Numbered from the stretch's first letter, positions 43,743 to 56,113 are shown. The stretch: 64,000 nt of DNA from Thalassia testudinum (GCA_037157565.1 JAZHRO010000024.1:9182501-9246500), one strand, 5' to 3'. Numbers and translations are program-made. Notes: generated by a model not told the origin, from the letters alone.

Positions 43743-45798
43743 GGGATTTTCATTCATTTATAAGGGTTAAAATCAAATAAATGATAGAGGAAATATCAAC
43801 ATTTCAAATAGTAATCACAAAGTTAACCACAGTAACATGCTCTTAAATAGGATTGTGTTACTAGGATAATCCCTAGCCTTTAACGCAAACGAGAAACCCA
43901 GTCAAAGCCAGGCATTGAAACATCGCCTGAACATTCCTGATCGTAAGAAACATAGATTCTCACATGTTTCAAAAAAAAAAAAAAAAAATAATAACCCCTT
44001 AAGGGAAGAAAATGAACGTTACAACCCCTAAAGGGAATCATCCCTCGAGGGGAAGAACAAAACAACAACCAACGGTAAGAAAAAAACCTTAACCAACTAT
44101 CAAGGCACAAGTCCTAAGTACCGATCAACCATCCTTTGGAACAAAAAGGGAGGTCATCCGAGCAAAGGCCCGCCCACCGCACACCTGCACGTCGCCGACG
44201 AGACCACGCCGACCACCGGAACGACTGTTGCACGTCGCCGGACCTCGTCGAAGCTCCACCGTGCCGCCGCAAGTGGCTGGTCGCCAGAGCGCCCCACGCA
44301 CGCCGTCGGACCACCACGTAGCCTCACTACGCCTCCGATGGACTCAGCCAGCTGCAAGCGTTCAAGGGCGACCTCCCCTCCCCGTGCATGTTGCCATTGA
44401 CACCACCGAAGAGATCCAAAGAGGCGCTGGAGCAAAAATCGACGAAGAAGGAGGTCCCGAACGGCCACAAGCGACCGATCGGCACCCAACAGCATCACCT
44501 ATGGAGGAGGAAACTCTCGGAGGAGGAAAAGCTTCTCATCTCCCCTCAAGGAGTGATCCAGACATAAAAGAATATTTAACAACATCGAGAAATCATGAAA
44601 AAAAAAGGGACCCAGAGTAGCAAATTTAAGGATTGATTTGCCAAGAAGATTAAGAAAAGTAGAAGCACCGAGGGCATCCAGATATGCATGCCCGTGAAAA
44701 ATAAATGGCCAAAGATTGAGATCGGCCTCCTCTCCATGTGGCCATCCAAGTTTTCTTTGGTTCTCTTCCACCAGCGTGAGGAGTATGGAGAGATATTATA
44801 TTCTTGTAGTGACTAGTGGCTCGCACCAACTCATACCTCGATGCATTCACCAATGGTCGGCTCCGGCTAACTCCCATCTTCCCCCATTACTTCTCTCCAC
44901 CTACTTATGAGCTTGCTTCCACCACTACAAGATATCCACTTTTTTGATCTCCACGCCTCCCTTCGTTGCGGAAGTTTTTGTAAGATTTAAACCAAAGTTA
45001 ATTTTGCCTTCACTTTACCATATGTCTTTGCCTCCTTCATCTTAGAGCACAAATGTACATTAACATATAAATTCATGAGATAGTTCACACACCTATCCCA
45101 CAGAGGTAAATATCACCACAATGATATTTAAATATCGACACAAAAGTTCATATGAAAGTTTAGACGCTCCCTTTTGAAGTTAGATATCATCGGTGTGTCA
45201 AATATCATCGTCATGATATCTGAAAATCACCGATGGTTTACAAGAAAATATCACCGATTATGTTCACAATTCAATGGTGATATTTTAATTTTTAAAGAAT
45301 GCATGAAATGCATATATGATCAAAGGTATGAAATCCATGATATTAAATTTGGTTAAATTTGATGTCCAAATACGTCGTGCCAACATGCTTGGTTGAATTC
45401 TTAGGATTTGCTTTGTACTTAGATATATAAGTTACAACGGGAATGATTGGTAGGTAGTAGGAGCGAGGTTAAGGTGATTGATTGCATAATGTGATAAATG
45501 ATAGATTGAATGTGTGATGGTTATAATGGTGGAAGAGTGTGGGTGTGTATGGCTGCATTTATGCAATGAAATTCAAGATAATTTCTTCTTGATAATATTT
45601 TCATTGGAAATTGCAGATGCAGCTCTATCTCTAACTCGCAACTCTTTAGCAAACCCCTCTCGTGGGATAACTCTTTGGGTTAACTTGCAATCAAATGGGG
45701 CCTTAGTTGAAGGAGTTGCGAAGACACGGATCTTATTTTGTTGTTTAACTTAAACCAATTGAATTGACTTATTAGAATCGACAAATGATAATTTTTTG
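43200..45798. other. Unassigned DNA between repeats
   Basis: Mixed composition. It contains a (TA)n microsatellite (43700-43735), a poly-A stretch at about 43970-43987, a GC-rich island at 44110-44500 with several mutually overlapping frames on both strands, and ATATCACCGAT words at 45110-45290 like those at 1370-1630. The 90-codon reverse frame at 44499-44771 did not match any family I know. Possibly fragments of further elements. Confidence 0.4.
43700..43735. repeat. (TA)n microsatellite
   Basis: About 18 uninterrupted TA units. Confidence 0.95.
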
Positions 45799-47043
45799 AT
45801 TCATCGCACACAACTTGTTTAAGTACTCATTTGAATTTAAGGAATGCCCTCCTTCAAAGGGTGTACAGACATGGTTAGAATTCGATATGAGCAAATCGAG
45901 GATAAATTAATCACCCTACACACAATAATTTCTTAGATGGTGTAGTGATGGAAACTCGAACTTGAATTTTCCCTATTAAAGTTAAGAACTCTCATGGTTG
46001 GAGTTAGGATGGCTCATTTTGATGTGAAGATAGGTACTAGGAATATGACATCTAAAAATTTAAAGAAGTTGGTGAACTCATTTTGGTGAGAAGTTTTAGC
46101 AATGACTGTACTAATGTGTGTGGCATAAAATGTGGAAGCTTTTCTTATGAGCTCCCAATCGAATTAGGGTATATGCAAATAATTATCCCTTCTACCTTAT
46201 TTTATGTTAACGTGCCTAATTTTGATTTTAAAAAACTCAAGTTCTAGTTGTAATATAGGTGACTAAAGTAAAATTAATATTTAAAATCTATAACCTTGAA
46301 TGGAAGCTTGAGATTATCTCTGGGAGCACTCAAAATGCACAAAATATGACCTACATGAGCCTAAATTAGATACGTAAATGAGATATCACCATCTCATCGG
46401 AGCAATCAAAATGTACGAAATATTGCCATCTCGTCGAAGAACCATTGTTTGTAAACTCTCAAAATTTCACAAGTTTGCAATTACACTTTTAATATTCTAA
46501 TTAATGATATAAAATTAAGTGTGAGGAAAAACAATCATTTAATGCTTAATTGAAGAAAGTAATAAAAAATATTAGCAATAGTGTTTGAACAAATTATTGC
46601 AATCAACAATTTATTTCAAGCCAAAATAAAATCCGAACAACAAACTTCAAATTTCTCCCTTGAGTTGTTACACTTTGGTCCCTACAGCCTCCCAGAATGG
46701 TCCTTGTGAGAAATCTTTCTTCACGTTGACGCCCCTGCCCTTCTTCCTGGGTGGGGGGGCTCTTGAGGAGCTTTGAGAGGAAGGTGGCGGCGAGATCTAA
46801 CCGTTGGATGGGGCTAGGATAGGCTACAATCGACCAGCGAGATGCCACCAACTTGATGGTGGCACCTGATCGTCGAGCGGAGGTGGTGATGGTGATGAGC
46901 GTGGAGGTCGATGGCGGTTCTCTGGCGAGATCCTACATGAGAGAATACGGCCTCGCAACCTAAATTAGATACGTAGAAACGTCCACCATGACCTCACGAA
47001 GGTGGTGGTGGTAGTGGTGCTTTAGCATGTGGTAGTCGGTGAT
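45799..47043 (+). mobile_element. Repeat Z, copy 1, right piece
   Basis: Nearly identical to 57020-58338 (attcatcgcacacaac ... gtcggtgat). Compared with copy 2 it lacks about 80 bp near 57785-57870. The part from about 46,600 onward (tgttacactttggtccctacagcc, then G-rich sequence with ccgttggat) looks like a reversed LTR that continues to 47693. Confidence 0.75.
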
Positions 47044-47693
47044 GGTCGGGTGGATGAGAGGAGAGTGGTCGGTGGGTGTTATTGGTGGAGCGATGGGAAG
47101 TTCAAAAGCCTAAATTTTTTAAGGGCTTTTGATCCTCTCATCGAGGCGGAGCTCGTGGGGTAGTTGGCGAGTAGCGTCGGTTTGTGGAGTGAGGCGAACG
47201 AAGTTGCCGACGATGTGGCTGAAGACATGGAAGACGACGAGGAGAGTGGGGTTGTGGAGGTCGAATCCTAAGCTTAAAGAGCCTAAGTTACTCTACAGAG
47301 GATGAGGAAGAAGATAGGGTACCTGAGATTGGACGAAGAGGGGAGGATGGTGTCTGGTGTTGGCTGGTCGGATGTGAGGAAGAAGGGGGGGTTTGGTGGG
47401 GTGTTTGGAGCGATGAAGAACATGAAGAAACCGGCTTCTTTGATGGGAAGCTTGACGATGACAAAGGTAGAAGGTCCGTGGCTTCGGTTGGCAACGAGGT
47501 GTGACGATGAAGGAGGATGGAGGAGCTCCAAGGTCGACGCCAATGGTGGCTTTTAAGGACGAAGGAGGAAGGGCTGTAGCACACAAAAAAACTCGATGAA
47601 TCACAATAGTAGAGCTTGAGGGAGCTGTATAGCCTCTTGAAGTGAGGGGATCACGCCAAGAATGCCCTCGAAATGGTCGTCGGACTTGGTAGT
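47044..47693 (-). mobile_element. Reverse LTR segment hosting the chromovirus solo LTR, left part
   Basis: G-rich sequence whose reverse complement resembles the C/T-rich centre of the LTR at 40777 (for example the gggcttttga block). It continues after the insertion, at 53049. Confidence 0.5.
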
Positions 47694-49572
47694 TGTAAAG
47701 ACCCATCCTATTTTTTTGCCTTTTAAGATGTTTGAAGTGTCAGTAAGACGTCTGGCCAAATGTCTGGACCCCCTCCCGGACATTTGGAAATTGAAAAATC
47801 TGTACGCACTCTATGTTCTGCGCGTAGGCAACGCGCATATTCTTCTTCTCTTTCCTTCCTTCCTCTTTTCTCCCCGCCGAACCCTAACCCCTCGACCCTA
47901 TAAAGACACCCCTTCCCCCTCCTCTCCACTCCACCACTACCACCACACTTTCCACTCCACTGCTGTGAGAAGAGGTGCACGAGAGAGAGAGCGAGAGAGA
48001 GGAGGAGAAGCGAGGGTGAGGAGGAGAGGGCCAAGGTTGTGAGCTTCGTGGAAGCTTGTCGGAGGCTCGCACAACCACCGCGGCGCATGTGGGAGGAGGA
48101 GGATGTTGGGGCGTCGTCCTTGACCTTCTGTAGCAGTTGGGGCAACAGCAGAGCGGAAGGGGCCGTGGTGGAGCACGGCGAGAAGCGCAGGAGCGCGGTC
48201 TGATACTGGAATTTTTCCAGCATCAAACATCCGAAGTGTCTCCCGAACGACTGGCTGGACATCTGGTGTAACGACCCGATTCCCGAGTCCCTACGAGACA
48301 CGAGAATCGGACCGACTCGACTAATCCCAAGACCTAGTCATCCAACGAGGAAGTAACCAAAAGAACAGTAAAATAAACCACATTCATCATGAATATAACT
48401 AGCAGTAACAAAATACAGCAGTAAGAAAATGAACTACTACAGTATACACCACCACAACAGTAGAACAACAAATATGTACATAACATGAAGTTTACAATAA
48501 AGAAGTACAAGAAGTAACAAGGAAACTACTCACTACAGTGGCAGAAAGTACAAAAAGAACTGCAGGTAACGCTACTGGACCCTACTCGGCCCAGCGTCCT
48601 CTGCAGCCGCTGACCCTTGCTGCTCAACACCTGGTCCTAAAAAGTGACGAGTCTAACACGTCAGCGAAACGCTGAGTAGAGTGGTAACTAAAACTAAAGA
48701 AGCAGTAGAGTGTGCAGTGGCTGTTATATATTTACATCCTTTATTTGCGTCTTTCTGCTATTTCACGATTTATTTATTTCTTAGATCCTTCACTTGATCT
48801 CGAATGTTCCTCATCGGAACGATCTTGATTGCAGTCTTTTCCGAAAAGTAGAAGTAACACGTGGTGCTCTCCTGGCCGGGAGAGTCCCCGTGGTGATCCT
48901 ACCCTCAGTCAACCACCCCAGGGTCGCTGACAGACATAACGGTGACTACGGCACGCGCGATATGCGCACGGATAGCTACCCCGCACTGGCACGCGGTCAG
49001 TCGTTTCCGTTAACGGGTGCGCTCAAAACACAGCACAGAACCAGTATAGGGCAGAGCCCTCTCAGTAACAGGGGTCCAACCCCTCCACAGTCCACGCACC
49101 CTCGCTTGACTACTCTGGTTTGCCCAGTGGGCCTAACAAGTCGGTGTAGGAGGCTAGCAGAACCTCGGGCCCGTGGGGTAGCTAGTGCTCTCCCTACACT
49201 AGTAGCTCTCCTCGGTACTGCGTATGCGAGGGCCAGCAAGTCGGTGTACAGTGGCCAAACCCACCCCGGTCTCAACCTGAGGGTGGCAAGCTCCCCTTTA
49301 CACTAAGAGGTAATGTGTGCTCTCTTTGGTACCACGTACCCAAGAGACAACACACCTCCACGTTTCACTTTCTCAGTTCCATTCTATTCTCTTTCTAGGA
49401 GTTCTACAACTAATTCCCCGTAGTGTTCGTATTCTTTTTGTTTGGCCATTGTAGGTTTTACTGTTCCAGTCTTACGTTCATACAACCCATATTCTTAATC
49501 ATGTTTATTCATTCATAACAGGCAGCTATTATTTTCTTTCCACTTTTCCAAGACTGCAATATATATACTCCA

Positions 49573-49728
49573 CTAGTTTTCAAGTCCTAGGATTCATGCC
49601 GTACCCTAGGATCTATCATTCAATCTAGTTTTCCAGTCCTAGGATTCATGCAATACCCTAAGATCTATCATTCAATCTAGTTTTTCAGTCCTAGGGTTCA
49701 TGCAATACCCTAGACTCTATTAATTGTT
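49573..49728 (-). repeat. Three 52-bp minisatellite units
   Basis: Units start at 49573, 49625 and 49677, each ctagttttYcagtcctaggattcatgc... followed by accctaRgatctat. The period is 52 bp. Confidence 0.85.
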
Positions 49729-50021
49729 CTCCAATTGTAACAAATTATGCTAATTAATTTAAAAGCCACTCTACCAGCTACAACGGGAGTACTGGGGGCG
49801 TGGTCGGAAATCCCGCGTGCCTTCGCAACCTTCAAGACTGCAATGAAACGGGGTCCTAACACAAGGATCAAACACAAGGAGTTTCTCAGAACGGAATATA
49901 ATTATTGTAAACGGGTAGAGGATTTTATTCTGGAAAGAACGCAACTCGAAACGTGGAAAACGGACTCTGAACGGGTCGAAAACGACGAAACTACCCAAAA
50001 TCAGACGTTTGGAACCTCTTC

Positions 50022-50395
50022 CAGACGTCTTAAAATGTGGTCAGAGCATACCTTCGTTCTGCGTAGTCCCTCAGACGTCCAGAAGCTTGCGGAGGCATCT
50101 GGCTTAGTTCCCAGACGTCCGATGGTCACCCCGGACGTCTGGAAGTCCTTCCCGTCATCTGGCACTGCGGCCAGACGTCCGATTCACGTGGGATGCGCGA
50201 GCCCTCGAGCCCTCCCGAGCAGAACCTGCACGCACCCATGCTTGCTCTCAGTACAACGGGTCGCAGACGAAGGCGTGGCAGACGGCTGCATGGCCGTACG
50301 TGTGAAAAAGGAAGAAGACCGAAATATCTTACCTGACAGACGTCTGAACAGTCCTCCAGACGTCTTCACCGTCGTCTGGTCGTAAGCCCAGACGT
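50022..50395 (-). promoter_or_regulatory. GACGTC palindrome cluster, reverse solo LTR
   Basis: Eight GACGTC cores in about 370 bp (around 50022, 50085, 50114, 50136, 50173, 50339, 50360, 50390). They lie downstream of the LTR's own TATA box, so they would be in the transcript. Four more lie upstream at 50865-50920. Confidence 0.55.
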
Positions 50396-50861
50396 CTGAT
50401 TCTGGAAAAATTTCCAGAACTAGAGCTCAACTCGCTCTCTGCCCGCGACGCACGGCCGCGCCTTGCCCCGTCCGCCTGCTGCTCGAGGTGCAGTAGGCCC
50501 TCTGCAACACTCCACGCCTGCTGCTCCCCCCCGCCGGCCGTCTCTAGCTGCCTCGGCAAGCTCGAGCCCTCATGGTAGAGCGTCTCCTCCCTCGCGCAAC
50601 ACCTCCTGCACACTCGCCGCGGCCGCTGCTGCCGCCGCTCGCTCGCGCTCTCGCATCAGCTAGGAGAAGAAGATGAAGGACGCGGAGGAGATGAGGGTGA
50701 GGGAGAGGGCGAGGGGCCTTATAAGGCCCCGCGGGGAGAGAGAGAGAGAGAAGCGCTGCGCCCTGCAGGAGGAGAGAGGGAAAAAGAGGGAAGAGAGCGG
50801 CGGGTGCAGGTCTGCGTGCGCATGCGCGCACACGCAACCCCGTACGCAGCAAAAATTTAAT

Positions 50862-50895
50862 ACCAGACGTCTGGAAAGGGTTCCAGACGTCTGGT
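50862..50895 (-). promoter_or_regulatory. Perfect 15-bp foldback carrying two GACGTC palindromes
   Basis: ACCAGACGTCTGGAA and TTCCAGACGTCTGGT flank the 4-nt loop AGGG. Each arm is itself built on the palindrome CCAGACGTCTGG. Confidence 0.75.
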
Positions 50896-53048
50896 TAGAC
50901 GTCTGGGCCACTTCCCAGACGTCTTAAAAACCCGTCTTGAGGCCGCATTCGTAACATCTGGCGTCGACACCAGACGTCTAAAAGCAAGTGTATCGTGAAG
51001 GTACGTCTTCCTCGTGGTTACGGCCATGCAGGCTGCACCACAGATGTGATCGGTTTGGCCTAAAGTGGTTGGCTGCTCTATCGTGCGTAGGAACAGCTTT
51101 GGGAAGGTGTGCGGAACGCCCTTCCACGCACTTTCGGACGTCTAGACAGCTTACCAGACGATCGGAGGACTGGTCAGACGTATGAAACTGCCTTCAGACG
51201 ATCCCAGGGAAGTCCTAGACGTCTGAGGTCACGACAGGAGCTTGAGGTGAGTCTCTGTAACTTTTAAGACGTCTAGACTTATTTCCAGACGTCTGATTTG
51301 GGTCTGCAGATGCGCTTTTGACCTGTTTGGGGTTCGATCGGGATCCGTTTTACACAAAGTATTTGTGGTTTCCTTGTGAATTCCTCTACATATTAGAAGC
51401 ATTTATACACTATTCTGAATCTTTCGTTGTGGTGTGTTCCTTGGCATAGGACTTCGACCTGTTGCGTGTCTAGGGCTTGTAAAGGTACTTAGGCCTGCAG
51501 TTCGAGCCCCCAATGCTCTCGGATTGCCTAGTAGAGTGCTCCACCTCTGCTCTACTTATAAACTATGAATGCATCTATGAAAATTAGGCAACTGGAAACC
51601 TAGGATGTGGCATGAACCCTAAGACGAGAAATGGTTGAATCGCTTGTTTGCGTAATTGAAATTGCATTTATAAATGAATGAGCTAAAGTGTTAGTAACTA
51701 CCTGTAAATGAATATGAGCTGCCTGAGATAACTAAACAGTTACCTGTGATATCACTTGTTGAATGTGTCAATTTGAGGAAATACGAGTTGCATATGTATA
51801 AACGAGAATGGAATTGCGAATGATGAAACCTGAATTGGAATAATATGGTGAACATGAGAATGAACCCTACGAGGAGTTAAGAGTAGAGCTCCTGTGGATA
51901 GATGGAAAAGCCTGGAATGTGGATGGGAAGTGCGCTAGCCCTTGAGTACGTGGTACCAAGGAGAGCGACTGTTCCCCTTTTAGTGTAGAGCGGAGCTAGC
52001 TGCCCTGGGGTTGGGACCCAGGGTTAGGATTGGCCACTCTACACAGACTTTTGTTGGCCCTCGCATACACGGTACCGAGGCGAGCTACTAGTGTAGGGAG
52101 GGAGCTAGCCACCCCACGGGGCCCGGGGTTCAGCTAGCCCCCCTACACCGACTTGTTAGGGCCTCTAGGCAAACCGGGGTAGTCAAACGAGGGTGCACGG
52201 ACTGTGGAGGGACGAGACCCCTGTTTAGTTCTGAGGGGCTAGACCCCTGTTTCTGAGAAGGTTAGGCCCTATATTGTTCCATGATGTACTTTGGGCATAC
52301 CTACTAGCGGAAACGACTGATCGCGTGCCAGTGTAGGGTAGCTATTCGTGCACTTATCGCGCGTGCCGTAGTCACCACTACGTTTGTCAGTGACCTCGAG
52401 CTGGTTGACTGGGTGTAAGACTACCTCGAGGGATTCTTCCGGCCAAGAGAGCACCACATGCACCTTCTACTCCTCGGAAAAGATTGCAATCAAGATCGTT
52501 CCCACGAGGAACATGCAAGATCAAGAAAGAAATCTGAAAGTAAACCAATGGGGTGAAAAGAAATTACCTGTAAAATAAATAACTGGAAAAGGATAAATAT
52601 ACTTGCTAGTTTTTACTTCTTTAGATAGTTTGGTTACCACTCTACTCAGCATTCGCTGACTCCGTTTTCTCATAACCCTGTTCACGTCCAGGAGTTGAGC
52701 AGCCCGAGCTACCGGCTGCAGAGGGTGCTGGGCCCAGTCGAGCCCAGCCGTAGTTTTCCGTACTGTTGTTGTACTCTCTTTTCTGCTATAGTGAGTTTCA
52801 GACTTTTGTTTACTATTCCTATTATTGTTGCTTTTGTTCTATTTTCCTGTTGTTGTGGTGGTATATACTGACTAGCAGCTTTTACTTTCTTTTACTGCTT
52901 GTACGCTTTTACTATTAGTTACATTGCATAGTGAATGTGGTTTATTTTCCTATTTTTTTGTTATTTCTTATTGGACAACTGGGTCTTGGGATTAGTCGAG
53001 GCGAGCCGATCTCGGGTCCTGTAAGAATTCGGGAACCAGGTCGTAACA

Positions 53049-53670
53049 GTAGCCGGTGACCTCGCAACGTCGGTAGATGTGGTGCTCAAAGAGGTGAGGA
53101 AAGTGCGCCGATGCACGCGAAATCGTGTGCTGAGCGAGTCTTCCAAGTTTGGCGGAGTTCCTTGGTCAATCCCGCAAAGAGTTCGCTGTCAATGGCCGGT
53201 CTCTGGCTGCGCATGGAGAAGAAGAGGCTAGAGCTGAGGAAGATGGTCACAGGAGCACTTTTGTAAGAGAAATCGAAAGTTAAGGGTGCCTTTGTGAAGA
53301 ACCCAAAATTTTGTGGTAATTTAATTTAGACCTAAGGAATTTAATGGTGACCTTAATTTTGAGTTTTGACGAATTTTGACTAGTCAATTTACTTTTTGAC
53401 CCAAAATGTACCAGATACTAGCCTTGGTCTCTATTTAAGATCAAAATGAGTTCCTTTTGTCAAAATGATTGTTCTAAATCTTATGAAATATTTTAAAATG
53501 ATTTTTAAAAGGTTTAAATTACTTTTATTTTAATCGAAATCCTTTTAATTAAAGTGAAGCTAAAATTAAGATTTTTAATTAAGAAATAACATTAAATTTG
53601 AATAGAAATCCTAAATTACCCAATTTCAACCCACTTCTTGGAAATTTAAGCTTATTTGACCTTTAATTAA
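53049..53670 (-). mobile_element. Reverse LTR segment hosting the chromovirus solo LTR, right part
   Basis: Continuation of 47044-47693. In reverse it shows the U3 block gttactattaaat-style and ggtcaccattaaattccttaggtc order of the 2.7-kb LTRs. It ends at the insertion of the forward LTR at 53671. Confidence 0.6.
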
Positions 53671-54492
53671 TGATGAGAACCTCATCATGAGTCCTAACTA
53701 GCTTATTTTGACCTAAGAAAGTGAACAAAAGCTTCTGCATAACCTAAAGGAAGGACTAACTCAAGAGATTACTGATCTGGAAAGAAAACATGAAACAAAG
53801 GGTAAAACTGTAATTTTACCATTGCAGTACATCAACGGGATTTCTCAGGGTCTAGACATAGGCCAATTAGACTTAATAAGAATAAAAGTGAGATGGTTCA
53901 GTCAGAAAAGGGTTATTGTGAAATTTAAGAATTAAATGACATTCTGTAACCCTAAAACAAACCCACTTAATTTCACAAGGTTTCAGTCAGGATAAACATC
54001 AACTATGCTCTATAAAATTCATGGAAAAATATCCCCTAGGGTTTAGAACCTTCAATTTGGCCTTTGGAATCTGTTTTGACCTAGATTGGGGTCCGAGCTC
54101 AATATTTAACCTAATTTAGGTTTTTGTGCAAAATATCAGTCAAACGTGATCAAACCTAAAATCCAACTTCACCATTGAATTCGTTAGGTCTAAATTAGGT
54201 TTGTATCAAAATTTGGACCTAAAGGAAGGCCATCTTGAACTACTTTGTAAAATAATCCACCCAATTACATTCTGGCCTCTAACTTTTGAAAACCCTTGCA
54301 AAAACTCCCTCAACTTCTTCGTCACTCTTTTCATTCCGATCCCTTTGCCATTGCAGCAGAAGACCCATACCTCCGGCAAAGTTTCAAGGAGTATTTCTCC
54401 TCGCTTCCCCAGGGAGCTGTTCTCAGATTTGAAAGGGGGGTTCCCTGAGAAGTCCCCTACTGCCTAAGCAGCTCCTTATGCCTTGATTCGCA

Positions 54493-54526
54493 CCATACCT
54501 CTTGTGCAAATGCTCAAGAGGTATGG
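54493..54526 (+). promoter_or_regulatory. Promoter-proximal foldback, variant arms
   Basis: Perfect 12-bp arms CCATACCTCTTG and CAAGAGGTATGG with a 10-nt loop. Stem positions 9-11 differ from the 33776 copy and all three changes are compensated on the other arm. It lies 71 bp upstream of the TATA box. Confidence 0.75.
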
Positions 54527-54597
54527 GTATCATACCTGCGGCAACCTCCGGCGAGGATTTTACTCGCCTGCCAAGCATCTGACCCCCTGCCAGTGAG

Positions 54598-54605
54598 TAT
54601 AAAAG
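54598..54605 (+). promoter_or_regulatory. TATA box, LTR at 53671
   Basis: TATAAAAG, 71 bp after the foldback. Confidence 0.65.
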
Positions 54606-55591
54606 AAACTCTAGGTCCAGCCGCTTCTTCTAAGCTTGATTTGGCTTGAGAAAACCCTTAAATTCGTCCTCCCTCGCCTCCGGCCAATAGCCCGCAAGCT
54701 TCGGCAATCTGTCCTCCCTCTTCTTGTCGCTTTGCCACAATACCAGTGGCAGAGTCTTCTTCGCCTTGCTCCTCCGTGTCGCGCCATACCTGCGCGTGCT
54801 TCTCCGACCCCTTCATCGTCGTCGTCATCCCCACCTCAGGGCATTCGTCTCCGACGACGGCAAATACGAGCAGTCCGCCTCCTCCCTCCTTTTGTTCGTT
54901 AAGTAGGTTAGAACTTTTCCCTTCTCTCCCCTCTTTATTTCCCCTATCTTTATTGCTATTTTTATCCCCTCGATGCCACAGACCACCACCACCTTCTCCA
55001 CCTCCGGTAGACCACCGGCGAGGCGCATCCACCGCTTCGCACCTCCACACACCTCACTAGACCCCTCATCACCTCCGTCATCACCCACTGAGCATCATCT
55101 GCCCCTCCATTACTCGCCAACACCTCCATAAATGCCCCCCAATCAAACCCATCTTCACAGCCGCAGAGCGACCTAGGCACGCACGCCTAGGCCGCCTTGC
55201 GGCCAGTCACCCACCTAGGCACCTTCGCCGTGCCACGGTGAAGCTCCCCATCTGGTTTAATGATGCCACGAGGCTGTATTGAGTGGTTTCAGGTCTGAGC
55301 CCCTGCCGCCATTGAAGTACAGAGCAAGGAGGTCGCAAGCAGCGCTCCAGGTTGCATCCACCCAGGTGCTACGCTCCAGGTGACGCACGTTGAGTGCGCG
55401 AACGCATCCGGCCAGAGAGCAGGCTTCACGAGGCACCTAGCTGCGGAAATTGAGCGAAAGACCTCACCTGCGGGCGCGAAGAAGCAGGTGGGACTTTAGT
55501 CCCACCTTGGAAGTGGTAGGCGTAGAGGAGTCATTTAAGTTGTTTTTGTGTTTCCCTCTTATCGCCTCAGAACACAGGGTGAGGTCCCCTC

Positions 55592-56113
55592 TGTAGGTTT
55601 TTCCCTACGAGGAGGGGTGACGTAATAAATGCGGAAATAAAATATAAAGCAATCTCACAAAAAAATCAATCGCACAAGTACACAAATGTTTTTAGGTGAA
55701 AACCCAAAACGGGTGAAAACCACCACCTAACCCTCTCGAGTTAGGATTTTCCGATCAACCTAGTTGATCAAATCCACTAACCGAATCACTTTAAAACGAG
55801 GGTGATTCAACCTCAGTACAACCACGCTACAAGTACGAGGGTAGCGTTCCTCAACCCCTTCTCTCCACGAGAAGGATTTTGTCCCACGAAGGAGACGGGA
55901 ATTCGTAAAGTGAATACCCAACCAAAAGACAAAGATAAAATAAAACAACAAACCTATAGAACCAACAAAGTAATTTAAACCTAGCTTCTATAGGAAATAG
56001 GAAACTCCCCTTTGCAAGGAGTGCGTCGAGGATGACGCGGGTGCGTGAGCCACGCGACAGCGCAACTTTGCTCTCATAGACAACGGCGGGAGAGCGGGAG
56101 AGCTATCCCGTCG
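55592..56113. mobile_element. Unclassified insertion, possibly copia-like LTR in reverse
   Basis: It starts TGTAGG-TTTTT-CCCTAC and contains gcggaaataaaatataaagc, gggtgaaaaccaccacc and ctttaaaacgagggtgatt, words that resemble reversed leaders or LTRs of plant copia elements. No coding domain is present to prove it. Confidence 0.35.

Larger units (their letters stand above)
48267..50956 (-). mobile_element. Reverse chromovirus solo LTR nested in another solo LTR
   Basis: It is 2690 bp and flanked by a perfect 5-bp target duplication TCTGG (48262-48266, 50957-50961). On the minus strand it begins TGTTACGAATG and ends CGGGTCGTTACA. Its TATA box (TTATAAGG) is at about 50718-50725. It holds about a dozen GACGTC cores, three 52-bp repeat units and a perfect 15-bp foldback at 50862-50895. 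It is the best preserved CpG-rich copy, so it is probably the youngest chromovirus insertion here. Confidence 0.93.
47694..53048 (+). mobile_element. Chromovirus solo LTR containing a second solo LTR
   Basis: It starts TGTAAAGACCC and ends GTCGTAACA. It is flanked by GTAGT (47689-47693) and GTAGC (53049-53053), 4 of 5 identical. After removing the nested reverse LTR (48267-50956 plus one target duplication) it is 2660 bp, matching the LTR at 13779. A TATA box (TATAAAGA) lies at 47899. No PBS or coding region follows, so it is a solo LTR left by LTR-LTR recombination. Confidence 0.9.
53671..55591 (+). mobile_element. Athila-type LTR, 3'-truncated
   Basis: It begins TGATGAG-AAC-CTCATCA after ATTAA. 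It shares blocks with the E1 LTRs and carries the perfect promoter-proximal foldback (54493-54526) and TATA box (54598). It stops at gtgaggtcccctc, where the related LTRs would continue for several hundred bases, and unrelated sequence starts at 55592. Confidence 0.8.

Noticed and set aside
44114..44620. GC-rich island with overlapping frames on both strands as a possible gene
   Set aside because: The frames overlap on both strands with no conserved motif; it is more likely a GC-rich LTR or transposon fragment.
49747..50385. 212-codon frame
   Set aside because: It runs antisense through a solo LTR and reads across GACGTC repeats; there is no homologous frame in the sister LTRs.
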